The translations under genes and the position numbers were made by a program. Below, one piece after another: positions 48,247 through 58,435 of a DNA stretch of 64,000 nucleotides. Below the pieces are notes generated by a model, which worked only from the letters and a program-made list of their open reading frames with translations, did no database searches and was not told the origin of the DNA. The stretch's first letter is position 1. Each line of letters begins with the position of its first letter. This stretch comes from Glossina fuscipes (taxonomy: Eukaryota; Arthropoda; Insecta; Diptera; Glossinidae): the NCBI RefSeq assembly GCF_014805625.2, contig NW_023998432.1, forward strand, positions 5,641,107 through 5,705,106, read 5' to 3'.

Positions 48247-49281
48247 TTAGTTTTTTGAAGGCGACAAAACTATTGCTTTGTTATTACGGGGACGATCTCG
48301 ACGGATACATTTCATAATTAAGGATCCTACTTGCCACAGTGGTTTGTTCAACAATATATCACATTTTTCAGTCGGAACTAGTATTTTAAGAGAGGAGATT
48401 GGCCTAGATTGAGAAGAAGCCATTTTGAAAATGCTAACGCGCTTTAAGTTGACTGATGGGACTTTCGCCGCCAGATAACTTTTTATGTTATCCACCGATG
48501 TTTCAGGTGCCAGTCTTGACACAAATATTGCTTTTCTGGGAGGAATTGCCGTCAAGCAAATGTCATTACTTGGAACAGGAGGGTTTAAGGTTGGGGAGAA
48601 TATAGATGGCGTTATCGCCCTTGCACCAGCAGCTTGTGCGTCTTGCCCAGTCTGGTGACCGGCGTTCACATTCGAACAGCTAGGGGGAGAGAATGATTTA
48701 TTTTTCTCTCTATTATTTTTAGGCGATGGCGCTTGATTAGAGTGAGTGACGGCCCTGGGCGGACATACCCTCGCCACTTCAGCGTAGCTTAAAACAGAAG
48801 TACTAGCCGGCATGTTTGTAACTATTTTGTTACCGACTGATTCAACAATATCGGAAACATTAACGTTCATTTTAGATTTAGAGGGAGCGGTAACTTGTAT
48901 CAACGGATCAGATTTAGAGGAACTCAGAGGTGATGTCCCACACGTTACGCTACGAGTTGTTATTTTTCTGACTTGGGTAGAAGATGAGTGCTCAATAAAA
49001 CGACACTCATCAAACTTAGACTTAATTAGCTGGAGATTTCTACTCAATTCCGAGAAACCATTTCGCGTCTCCGTGAAAAGTTTGTAAAAATCAATGTCCC
49101 GTTGCCTACAGTCAGGACATGACCATTTTAAGTCTTTAGAAGGGTCAGCGACTGCGCAAGCAGCACGCCCGAGAATGCCGGCACACTTTGCATGATCAAA
49201 GCGTTCGCAGGGCCACCAAGAAACGACTCTATCCGATTCCGGGCCTGTTTTTGCGCAACATGGTGTATATAAGCAGTCCAT
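48247..49281 (-). CDS. CR1 copy 2 ORF1, intact PHD-finger protein
   Basis: An uninterrupted 344-residue protein, the only undamaged transposon ORF in the window. Residues 1-60 hold a PHD-like zinc finger (MDCLYTPCCAK, CERFDHAKC, WSCPDC); one expected Cys in the central WxC part is Pro here (SWWPCERF, copy 1 SCWLCERF), which may weaken metal binding. Residues 60-240 are Ser/Pro/Asn-rich. The C-terminal 90 residues (FVSRLAPETSVDNIKSYL to RPRNNKAIVLSPSKN) are compact and basic. In CR1 elements this protein packages element RNA and may reach chromatin through the PHD finger. Expression is unknown; it could be supplied in trans only if transcribed. Confidence 0.75.
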   Translation of the reverse strand: MDCLYTPCCAKTGPESDRVVSWWPCERFDHAKCAGILGRAACAVADPSKDLKWSCPDCRQRDIDFYKLFTETRNGFSELSRNLQLIKSKFDECRFIEHSSSTQVRKITTRSVTCGTSPLSSSKSDPLIQVTAPSKSKMNVNVSDIVESVGNKIVTNMPASTSVLSYAEVARVCPPRAVTHSNQAPSPKNNREKNKSFSPPSCSNVNAGHQTGQDAQAAGARAITPSIFSPTLNPPVPSNDICLTAIPPRKAIFVSRLAPETSVDNIKSYLAAKVPSVNLKRVSIFKMASSQSRPISSLKILVPTEKCDILLNKPLWQVGSLIMKCIRRDRPRNNKAIVLSPSKN

Positions 49282-49827
49282 GTCAAGTCAACGAAAAGAA
49301 GGAAGTGAATTAGTAAGACAAAAAAGAAAAAAATTCAAAAAAATCCATAACACTAAGTTTATCTACAAATTTAAGAAATTTAATAAAACTTCTCCGTTAC
49401 GTTGTCACTGTAACAAGAGAGCAAAACAATGAGAGAAAGCAAAACCAAACTGGAAGCACGAAAAAAAGAGAGAATGAAGATTAGAAAAATGTTCTCTTAA
49501 ATTACACGTAAAATCTACACTACTGAAGCAACGGTAAACAAGCCACGAGAAAAGCTATTAACACCAAAGGAAGAAAATAAAAAAGAAAAAAACTTAAAAG
49601 AAAAAACTAGAAAAGACTCGAAAGAGATTTACTATTGCGAGCACAAGTGCTAATCGCAAGAAACAAACTGAAAATCACAAAATTTTAATGTATTTAAAGT
49701 AATTCTTACACTTTTACACCTTTAATGCTTTTATACTTTTACAAATACCCAGCTTTAAACGCGTATAAAACGATAATAAAAAAAACTAACAAAAGCGTAC
49801 GATCTCGCGCGCGTTAGTTGCCAGGCT

Positions 49828-50013
49828 TATAATGAATATTGTACTTATTCAATTTTAAAATCTTTTTGTTGTCCATTAATAGATGAAAGAAAAAAAAAAC
49901 GATAAAGACCGAATTTGGCATACGTAAAAGAATATCAACCAAAAACAACGTGGAGAATTAAATTTTTCGTACGAAATGATTCTCCAGATGATTAATTCAG
50001 TTACTATCAACAA
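49828..50013. other. AT-rich spacer
   Basis: Spacer between CR1 copy 2 and the hairpin next to the assembly gap; nothing recognised. Confidence 0.4.
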
Positions 50014-50212
50014 CTGATGAGCTGCACTTGAAACATTGGAAAAAACATAACTAAAATTGATCCATTGGATAGTTTGATAATAATTTGACATATTTTTATA
50101 GGGACATTTTCACTTTTATCAACACTATGAAAAATAAATCAAATGAAGAACCAACTATCAAATAAATCAATTTTAGTTATGTTTTTTCCAATGTTTCAAG
50201 TGCAGCTCATCA
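50014..50212. repeat. Inverted repeat next to the assembly gap
   Basis: The segment around 50,014-50,072 (CTGATGAGCTGCACTTGAAA onward) is repeated as its reverse complement at about 50,153-50,212, ending at the gap. A direct repeat of TCAACACTATGAAAA occurs at 50,119 and again just after the gap at 50,313. It is either a genuine hairpin or a mis-joined assembly. Confidence 0.75.
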
Positions 50213-50312
50213 NNNNNNNNNNNNNNNNNNNNNNNNNNNNNNNNNNNNNNNNNNNNNNNNNNNNNNNNNNNNNNNNNNNNNNNNNNNNNNNNNNNNNNNN
50301 NNNNNNNNNNNN
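50213..50312. other. Assembly gap, 100 N
   Basis: Exactly 100 unknown bases, the usual placeholder for a gap of unknown size. It lies 149 bp upstream of the start codon of the MYCBPAP-family gene, so promoter or 5' exon sequence may be missing. Confidence 0.99.
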
Positions 50313-50461
50313 TCAACACTATGAAAACTTTCAATTCATTTTTGGAAATATATTTTTGTATTATATTTTGAAGAGAGCTCCTAGAGTAACTGAGCAAAGA
50401 AAATAAATATATATATTTGTATAAACTTTACATTTTGTGATTACGAGAAAAATCAGCAAAG

Positions 50462-52498
50462 ATGCGTCGTGCAACCATTTTAAATGATTCCAATCGTTCA
50501 GAGTTGAATATATTCACTCCAACATCAGAGTTGTCGTATAGTCACCCGATTTCAATGGATCACAATCGGCGATTAATCAATGAAATCGTCGACAAAATAT
50601 TTGATGACCGTAAAGGTAACATTGACATATCTTCGTCAGAATGCTCCAGCAAGAAATTGCAATCATCTGAGCATAGTTTTGATAAACGTTTAAAGTACTG
50701 GAAAGATGTTTTGCGTGATCGTGAACGTTTAGGCGACAAAATACGCAAACAAACTGCTAAAAGCCGTAGCGAAATTCTCTACAATCGCGTAAGTACCGTT
50801 GATGAGCGAGATAAACATACTGTGCAACGTTTAATGGATTACGCACAAAGAATGGAACCAATAAGATTAATGAACTTGCAGCCAGGCACTTTAAGAGAAA
50901 AGTGCGCTATGGAAACTTGTTTACTTGTGCCCGAAGTGCAAGAAACCCTGCCAAGAGCTGAACGGGATATGGGTACAGTTGTAGAGATTTCAGGTATACC
51001 AAAAGTAGTTAAAACGGAAATGATGGGAAAACCGAAATATTATGACTCTGAAAAGGAATATAAGTGGTTAAAATCAAAAGTCCTCGAGCAGAGAATTGAA
51101 GAAATCGGCGAAGATATAGAGCGTGTTATAGAATACTATCCAGATATCGAGAATTTACAAATTGTTGGCGAAAGTTTGATTAAATCTACTGTTATGAAAC
51201 GCAGTTCGGATATACAGGTGCTGCGCCACGTTGACATCGTTAATATCTCCAGTGAATCTACGCAAGGCGGCTTACAAGCTTTGGAAATCGTTAGTGGTAG
51301 GCTTGATATAATTGAAAATGTAGACTATGCTATGAAGGTAAACGACTTTACCTTCGCAATGGGTGAGAAGCGTAGTTCGAAAAATGTTAGTGTCGAGGTT
51401 AGTTTTGTATCTCAGCCGTTTGAAAGAAAAGTCAAACAGGTGCTTACCATTAAAAACCTTGGCAAAAAAGTGTTGAATTTCGAATGGACACATCGCTCGT
51501 ATTATGAGAAGAATTCAGTGCTACTGAAATCATTGGATAATGAATTTCTGTTCGATCGAAGGCCGTTTCGATTGTATTCGAGTGAAATGAGAGAAATCAA
51601 TATTCTTTATCAGCCCCGACGAGTCGATATAGTCAAATCTAAATGGATTTTGAAGGTGGAACCCCAATTTTTTTGCCGCAAATTGGACGGTATCGTAATG
51701 AAATTATCGGGTATTTGCAATGTTCCACCCGAATATGAGAAAAAAATTTTGGATCTTCAAAGGGAAGTTATTGAAAAATCCAATTTGACAATGATGCGCA
51801 AGTTAACCACTAATTTAGCTTCAACTACTCCGCTAATACGGCCTGTTGAAGCGGCATGCCCCTATCAGCGTGTTCTTAACGAAATGGAATTGTTCGAACA
51901 ACGCAATCCTGGGTACAAATGTGAGCGTTATCATGATCTTGAGTTGTTGAGGGAGCTTTATCGACGGGTCAAAAAACCGCGTTCACAACCCTGGAATTTG
52001 GAAATTGATACTCTCAAAAATGTCATCATCCTCATATCTAGTCCTAAACAACGTGCTTTATACATAAATGAATTAGCTAGCATATTAGGGCCCATGAAAG
52101 GACCATGTATGGACTTGGAAAAACGTATAGTCGAAAATCCCGAGAAGGATCGCACTAAACTGGTATTTGTACGCGGTATCATCTGTACAGGCATTGATGA
52201 TTGGGAAGAGCTGACATTAAATTTGGAGGAGGCATTTGTAAAAACCACTTTACCTATATTCCATGAAGAAGTTGCAAAATATTATGCTACATTAGGAGAA
52301 ATTGACAGTGACGAAGAGTTCGAAGAGCGTCAGTATCCACCAATGCACGATGAAAAACTGGTTCGAACATTTGTCATTGAGAAGCGCGTAAGACGCTTGA
52401 AAGCATTTCGTGATTCACTGTTCATGCAAACTTACACTTTGTTATGCAACTTTATAGAGGATATCGTCAACATTATTGAAAGCACGGCTGCGGTTTAA
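50462..52498 (+). CDS. MYCBPAP: MYCBPAP-family protein (MYCBP-associated protein)
   Basis: A 678-residue protein in one uninterrupted exon. The family (AMAP-1 type, linked in mammals to testis and sperm development) is recognised from the N-terminal motif KYWKDVLRDRERLGDKI at about 78-95 and the HTVQRLMDYAQR block. The long middle contains a GIPKVVKTEMMGKP segment like the family's GKPxxIKxE motif. An Ig-like, MSP/ASH-type beta domain spans about 306-420 (VSFVSQPFERKVKQVLTIKN, FEWTHRSYYEKN, RPFRLYSSEMREINILY). The rest is helical and charged; no signal peptide or membrane segment. Human MYCBPAP is longer, near 950 residues. The start is the first ATG, after GCAAAG. The gap lies upstream, and a 5' exon cannot be excluded. 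Two AATAAA signals follow at 52,585 and 52,611. It converges on the thioesterase gene, 205 bp between stop codons. Confidence 0.8.
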   Translation: MRRATILNDSNRSELNIFTPTSELSYSHPISMDHNRRLINEIVDKIFDDRKGNIDISSSECSSKKLQSSEHSFDKRLKYWKDVLRDRERLGDKIRKQTAKSRSEILYNRVSTVDERDKHTVQRLMDYAQRMEPIRLMNLQPGTLREKCAMETCLLVPEVQETLPRAERDMGTVVEISGIPKVVKTEMMGKPKYYDSEKEYKWLKSKVLEQRIEEIGEDIERVIEYYPDIENLQIVGESLIKSTVMKRSSDIQVLRHVDIVNISSESTQGGLQALEIVSGRLDIIENVDYAMKVNDFTFAMGEKRSSKNVSVEVSFVSQPFERKVKQVLTIKNLGKKVLNFEWTHRSYYEKNSVLLKSLDNEFLFDRRPFRLYSSEMREINILYQPRRVDIVKSKWILKVEPQFFCRKLDGIVMKLSGICNVPPEYEKKILDLQREVIEKSNLTMMRKLTTNLASTTPLIRPVEAACPYQRVLNEMELFEQRNPGYKCERYHDLELLRELYRRVKKPRSQPWNLEIDTLKNVIILISSPKQRALYINELASILGPMKGPCMDLEKRIVENPEKDRTKLVFVRGIICTGIDDWEELTLNLEEAFVKTTLPIFHEEVAKYYATLGEIDSDEEFEERQYPPMHDEKLVRTFVIEKRVRRLKAFRDSLFMQTYTLLCNFIEDIVNIIESTAAV

Positions 52499-52584
52499 AA
52501 TTACAAGGCGTTGTAAGGAGCTCTTTACTGCATACCTATGTATTTTGATGCAAATATTATCGGTTTTCGGAATTTGAGAAATAT

Positions 52585-52616
52585 AATAAAAATCGTTACT
52601 TTGAATGTTTAATAAA
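52585..52616 (+). terminator. Polyadenylation signals of the MYCBPAP-family gene
   Basis: AATAAA at 52,585-52,590 and 52,611-52,616, 87 and 113 bases after the stop codon. Confidence 0.55.
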
Positions 52617-52631
52617 ATTTGTTAAACATCT

Positions 52632-52637
52632 TTTATT
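52632..52637 (-). terminator. Polyadenylation signal of the thioesterase gene
   Basis: AATAAA on the minus strand, 66 bases after the stop. The two convergent transcripts are likely to end within, or overlap by, a few tens of bases. Confidence 0.55.
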
Positions 52638-52702
52638 TATGTGCACTTTGCTGATTTCACTTTCGACTGCCAAACAAAACATGAAGTTAAATTTAATATT
52701 GA

Positions 52703-54075
52703 TCAATCTGCTTCTTCGCTCAAAAACGGTATTATATGCTTTAAAAACCATTCCTTTCGGAATTGTAAATGATCACCTTCCGTTTCTATAAAAACCAATT
52801 TGTTTTGTTTTTCCATTCCAACCAAGCCCAACTATTGTCGAAATTCGTTATTAAATGAATATGAAGAGAAATCAACCCAAATATATTTGGGCTCTTTTAT
52901 ACCCATCACCTCCATCTTGAAAAAGATTTGCACAACATAAAATTTCAATTATATATGATATTAGGTGGCTGTGGCCCATTTTTTTTTTCTTTTGTACAAG
53001 TAGCGTAGCATTACTAACTTTTCTGAAGCATCACTCTGGTTAACAATATTTTGGTAAAGTAAATGTATCTCCATCATTTGGTGATGGATATAAAAAAGGA
53101 TGATACAGTATTTACTCACCGTGGTGTAAACTTTACTAGATTCCAGCGGCAATATTTCTCGGTCTTGGTTTGCTTTATAAAATTGGAACCACTGAGATTC
53201 TAAAGGTTGAACAATTGTATCGTTTAGAAATTTGACCATAACAAATCTATGAAGTAAAATAAAAGGTTTTGTTGGTTACTTCAAATGTTATTAAAACACT
53301 TACTTATCCAGTTTTTTTAGATTGTCCGCATATAAACCATTGGAAAATACCTCATTGTTAATGTCAGCGAGGAAGGTGCTATGAGCCTCGTACTTATCTT
53401 CTTGAAAGGGATCATGCCAATAAGTGGCTTGAACAGAAAATTGTTGAGTCCACTCTTCATAAGCAGCATAATTTAGCAATCGTCGTATATATTCACAAGT
53501 GTGTAGTTTCAAAGAGGGACATTTTGGTAAGCCAAAAACACCTTGATGTTGACCACCTAAAGAAATAAGAACCTTCATAGCTGGTTTCGGACATCTTTGG
53601 GCTACAGCACGTCTAATGCATCACAAATCGAAGTGAAAAAATATATTAGATATCTCTTCTTTTTCCTAACAATAACGATCATTTACAAAAACTGTCCCCC
53701 TTGGCTAAACCCGATAGCATTATAACCTCCGGTAAGTTTTTTATCTTTAGCTAATTCCTGGCAAACATATTCCACTTGTTTATTGGGATGTATAAAAAAG
53801 CCGCTCTCATAATCCGTAACAATATTACCACCGATCTCAAGCGATTTCACGTACGTGTTATTCAGCTTGGTTTTCAATAGATTTGTAATGCTACCCACGC
53901 TAAAGGGAAAGCAACAAGTATCGCCTACATGTGATTTAAAAATTGTCTGCACTTTTAAGAATATTTTAACGTACGCACCCATGCCATGCCACAAAACCAC
54001 CGGATACTTCGCAGCATCCGTAAAAGTATTCCAGAAGAACATCCAAAACAAATACTCCGGTATTTTTAGCAGCAT
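52703..54075 (-). CDS. Ppt1: Palmitoyl-protein thioesterase 1
   Basis: A lysosomal enzyme that removes palmitate from cysteines of proteins during their breakdown; loss in humans causes infantile neuronal ceroid lipofuscinosis. Exons: 54,075-53,979, 53,924-53,687, 53,612-53,304, 53,246-53,120 and 52,831-52,703, all GT-AG and phase-consistent, giving 299 residues (human 306). Residues 1-21 look like a signal peptide ([10 protein letters not shown]). Family landmarks: [12 protein letters not shown] at 26-37, the nucleophile Ser106 in [36 protein letters not shown], Asp224 in KFLNDTIV, and His278 in TEGDHLQF. The triad is complete. Asp-to-His spacing is 54, against 56 in human, because the last exon begins at LGL and lacks the Asp-Arg usually before it. 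The first intron (54 nt) has no stop and could be misread as coding. Confidence 0.93.
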
Positions 54076-54441
54076 ATCGTTACACTGAATGCTTTATATA
54101 AAATATATTAGAAAAATATCTTCTTCTTCTTTTGTTTTCAGGAAATTAATAACCAAAAATTCGCTGGGATGTGTAAAAAAGGCTCAATGTGAACACAGAG
54201 TTCTTTGTTTAGTAAAGTTGGGGTTAGATTTGGTATGTAGTTAGTTATTTATTTTAGTGGTTATTTGATTAAATTTTTTTTAAAACTATTTTATAGTTTG
54301 TATTAAAACATGCATATTACTCGTCCGCCACGTAGGATAGAAAAGAAGAGTGAGGAGTAAATTCCGATGTGTAATGTGTAATGTTGTATATGAGTATAAA
54401 AAGTTGTATGAAGGAATTGACGGGTGTGAGAGCAAAAAAGC

Positions 54442-54880
54442 CTAGATAGGAAAGTAGGAGAGTAGGTTCATAAATTTACTGTAAACTCTCATGTCTTGAT
54501 GACAAGATTCAAAAAAGGAAAAGATTGCAACGTAACCCGTTAAATTGCGAAAACGCAAAATGCCAAGAATGCTGCGGCCACGAAGACCACATATACTCAC
54601 TTGGCGAAGTGTGGAATAGCGAATAGAAGTGGTAACATTCGAACAGACAAACAGGATATCGTCAAGAAATTGTAAGGCTCCACAGGTGCATAAAGAGCTG
54701 ATTATTATGTTAATTTTGAATAGATGATCATTACATCTCATGTGATTGAGCATCAGCGTGTTAATAAGACAAATAATGTCACGCCTGAGTTCGCGATTGA
54801 TAAACCAAGGAGACTTATTTATTTGCGGAAATGAAGAGTAGAAACGACGGCCATAACGCGAATTATCCCATCGCTGTTGC
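54442..54880 (-). pseudogene. LINE ORF2 C-terminal fragment
   Basis: Read from 54,880 down: WQQRWDNSRYGRRFYSSFP, SPWFINRELRRDIICL, then a degenerate zinc motif (SSLCTCG, LDDILFVCSN where HilfeC is usual). This is the end of ORF2 seen in LINEs that carry RNase H. The frame is open from about 54,880 to the stop at 54,442, so the fragment may be fairly young or was part of a longer ORF. It lies 370 bp upstream of the thioesterase gene. Confidence 0.6.
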
Positions 54881-55303
54881 CATGAAAGGTAGAAAAATAT
54901 TCTTTAGGGAGCAAATAGATTGCTGTCCACATGTTTTTTCTTCTTCTTGATTCCCAAAAAGCTAAAAGCAAAATAGTCACACATCTGTTTCCTTATTTTT
55001 GCTGACATGAAACGGGTATAAAGGAGCAAATGTTTCTAACTTAACTATTTGCTCAATTGATTCAATAGTAATAGCCCAATTTACTTTAAATGCAAAAAGA
55101 AGAAGTTTGAACTATTTTTGATAATGGAATTTACAACAAGAACATGACTGCAGAATTTGTTATGTATTCAGTACAATACTTATACAAATAAAACAGTATT
55201 AAAATATATACGAAATGTGACGTATCATTCGGTTAGTTATTGCTGAAGATTAAATTTATTAACAAAAATTTCGATTAATACCAAAAAAATTAGAATGTAA
55301 AGA
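54881..55303. other. Non-coding spacer
   Basis: AT-rich sequence between the LINE fragment and the homeobox gene; probably holds the latter's 3' untranslated region (AATAAA-like words on the minus strand), but no end site can be fixed. Confidence 0.4.
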
Positions 55304-58300
55304 TTAGTGCACCCCATTAGTAGCAATAGCTAGTGACTCCTGTTGATTACTAGTGTTAACAACAGTTTGTTGTGCTTGTCGACCAGCATTTGAAAAATCC
55401 AAACAAGAACCGGAAGTCAAATCGATCTCCTCTGAATCCGAACTGTCTGAACCATCATCAGAGTTTTGCTCCAAATGCGCTGCAATTAAACGATGATCTG
55501 TTGACATCTGCCCGTGTAGAGTTTCTGTTACTTGTGAATGATGCTGTTGGTGTTGCTGTTGAAGTTGTTGATGTTCTTTATACAATTTCAATTCTGTATA
55601 AGTTTTATCTCCCTCATCTTCACTATTGTTTTTATTAGTCTTAGTTTCTGTGGTACCAGATTTTTGCGCTTGCAGCTGCTGTTGTTGAAAAGCAGGATGC
55701 ATCATAGTAAAATTTTGTGCTGTTTGATTGTTATTATCATTTAATGAGTCTTTGCTATTAGAATTTGATAAATTTTCCGGTATTGATATATCATTTTGTT
55801 GTATCGTTGTAGGGGGTGTAGAAGCTGCGGTAGTTGCATTTAGTACTGAACCACTTGATGTACGTGCTGTCGGTGTTTTAGAGATGAAAACTGAGTGTTA
55901 ATGTGTACTTACGGAAATTGTTCTTTTCTTTTTTTGTTTGGTTAAAAATAGTTACCTCCTTGGCCTATAACAGGTGGCGTGCCTAAACTTAAGCATCTCA
56001 TCCGCCAAGCATCTTGTAATAATTGCAATCGAGCTTGCTTTCTCCATTTTGCACGGCGATTTTGAAACCAGACCTGAAAAAGAGAAGGTTAGACTAGTTT
56101 TTAAGCCTAAAAGTTTAAAATATTGATAAGATCGTCTGCGGGACTGTGAATGATGATTTTGCGATTTCAAGAAAAGAACGTTCGTATGGTTATTAAATAG
56201 TTCATCCCATACAAAAATATATTATGGACAAAGTATCACGAAAGTAATTTTGGTGTCACTATTCGCGAACATTACGTACTTGAATAATACACGTAATCGG
56301 CTCATTTCAATTAAACCAAAAATTTAAAATTTAACGAGATTTTTATTATGTTATATGAGTAAATTCGACTTTCTACACCGATAGTGGCGTCCACACGTTT
56401 TTAGTAAACTGAATTATATATCGAAATGTGGATGTACAACATTTTTAACAAGATTTATACCAGTTGGTGAATAATAGCGTATACTACTTTATGTTGAATG
56501 AATGAGCTAAAGGCTCAGTTTTTTTTACCTCATCCAGCATCATAGATAGTATAATAGTTTAAGCCAGGTTCGTTCGCCCTAACTTATTTTCCGGTAGTAG
56601 CAGTAAAATGTTTTGACCCGTGTCCTTTTTGTCTATTGGCTACGTTATTGAAAATTTATATATCAGCTTATTTTTTATATATGAATTTGCGACGAACTGA
56701 CAAGACATTTGCCAACAATCAATGTAATCCTGAAAATCAGATTAGAAAAATGTATTCATATCGATGTTGCGAGCGCGCCTGCGTGCGTGTGTTCCTAAAT
56801 ATTATATAGTTTAAAAAACGTTAAGCCTAACAAAAATATTCTTTAAACCCACAAGCGCATGGGTATGCATTCCATAAATAAAGTGTATACCTGAGATCAG
56901 GTTATCTAATAAAAATTTTTTAATAGAATAAGGCCGTGCTATCCGTTTTAAAGTGATGAAAAGTCAGTAGTAATTGTTCTAAACAATTTAACGCAATGGA
57001 TGCTGTTGATCATAAAAATTTGAAGCAAAACAACATTTTTTTCCGCAATTATGCAAAAAAAAATTTTCTCTTCCAAACAACATTGGACAAGAAAATTTTA
57101 TTTGCATAATTACGGAAACATTGAAATAACATAGAATAGAGGTTGGAATCTATTTGGATCAAATTTTTAATATTTTGGGGTAGAATTTGAAAAGTTTTTG
57201 TTAACTATATCGAACATTACGTTATAATTAAATTGATACCTGCTAAAAATTGTAACTTACAGGTTTTTGCCTAGCGTGAAAGCAATTGGGCGCGTGCATT
57301 TTTTCATTGTTTTTGTGGCTATTATTTTATTTAAATTATATATTATTTAAATTAGTTGAATAATTAATATGGCATGACTACATCGATTTCAAATTTTCAA
57401 TTAATCAAGAGTATATGTTTATTGACGAGTCCTTAATGCGTCTTTCTAGATAATACCAAAGGGAAGGTAAATTCAATTCCATCAAAGGCGAAAGTACAAA
57501 TGTAAGTGCATCGATTATTACTTTTGGCCATAAAAAATATATATAACTTATTTTTTTATAAAATAAGACTATTCTTTAGGGGAAATTCAATACCTAAGTT
57601 ATGATATGTGGATCTAGTTTGCCCACCACTATATAATGGGGGCCTACAAATTTCGTTTGCCCTCATAGACTTAGTAAAAGCTATTATTTCTTGATCAAAG
57701 TGATACCGTGAAATAGAAATGGTCAGCTTGTGAAAACAATACAATAGTTAGAAACCTAAAACAACTTACAACAACCAACAATAACTTACAAACTAATTCC
57801 GAAAACAAAAGCGATGTCGGTTTGCCTTCTCCGCCTACAAGTAATACAATTTTCACCAAAATAAAATAAATGTAGTATACGATAATATGAGTAATCTGCA
57901 AAATATAAGGAAACGGCAATAACTGTCATAAATTGATTCTATAAAAACAGCTTTTATCGGTTGGTAGATCAAATATAAACTAGAAAGACTTCAAATCCAT
58001 TGCAAAAAATCAAAAAACTTTATAAGATTACTACATCAAAACAAGATTTATTTTTAAATCAAGTTCGCTTTCTTGACTGTCAATTAATTTAACATTTTAT
58101 TGGAACATATTTAAGACTAAAATCGCATCAAAATATGTTTCGTATAAATTTTCCTAAATAGTAAAAATATAAAAAAGTATCACTCATATCGCTAATAAGT
58201 CTGTGGAAAGATATGTTTTCTTATTCACCTGGACACGAGCTTCACTTAAACTTATTCTTAACGCAACTTCTTCGCGTAAAAACACATCAGGATAATGAGT

Positions 58301-58435
58301 TTTTTGAAACAAAGCTTCAAGTTCTTGCAATTGCTGAGGGGTAAAGGTAGTACGATTACGACGTTGACGCCGTCTACCAAACATGTATTCCGTTAAAAGA
58401 TCTCCCGGTAAAGGCGAAAGAAATGGACCAGCCAT
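55304..58435 (-). CDS. Paired-like homeobox transcription factor
   Basis: A sequence-specific transcription factor. Exons: 58,435-58,229, 56,073-55,956 and 55,890-55,304 (acceptor at 55,866 also keeps frame), giving 303 or 295 residues. The homeodomain spans about 24-83: [43 protein letters not shown], then [13 protein letters not shown]. Gln at position 50 and no paired box or octapeptide place it in the paired-like Q50 class. The 2.16-kb intron falls between homeodomain positions 46 and 47, the classic site in this class. After it comes [20 protein letters not shown], and the last exon is rich in Gln, Asn and Ser with an acidic motif [17 protein letters not shown] near the end. From memory it resembles Drosophila CG11294 more than Drgx, Arx or Prrx types; not verified. 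The start Met is 23 residues before the homeodomain. Confidence 0.88.
56074..58228 (-). other. Large intron of the homeobox gene
   Basis: Bounded by CCAG/GTGAAT and CTCTTTTTCAG/GTC. It holds no recognised repeat or exon; developmental genes often keep enhancers in such introns, but nothing in the sequence shows one. Confidence 0.75.

Larger units (their letters stand above)
45434..49827 (-). mobile_element. CR1-type LINE, copy 2 (inverted)
   Basis: Minus-strand copy of the element at 7,252-11,910, closely similar throughout: the 5' end starts AGCCTGGCAACT (copy 1: AGTCTAGCAACT), the 3' tail is AAATAAATAAATAAATAAAA. ORF1 is intact. ORF2 lacks about 360 bp of reverse transcriptase around 46,730 and has shifts near 46,295 and 46,020. 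No target duplication was found (left flank CTCTAAAAGAAG, right flank TATAATGAAT). Confidence 0.85.

Noticed and set aside
45434..49840. Target duplication around CR1 copy 2
   Set aside because: Flanks (CTCTAAAAGAAG and TATAATGAAT) share no convincing word; the duplication may have decayed or one end is truncated.
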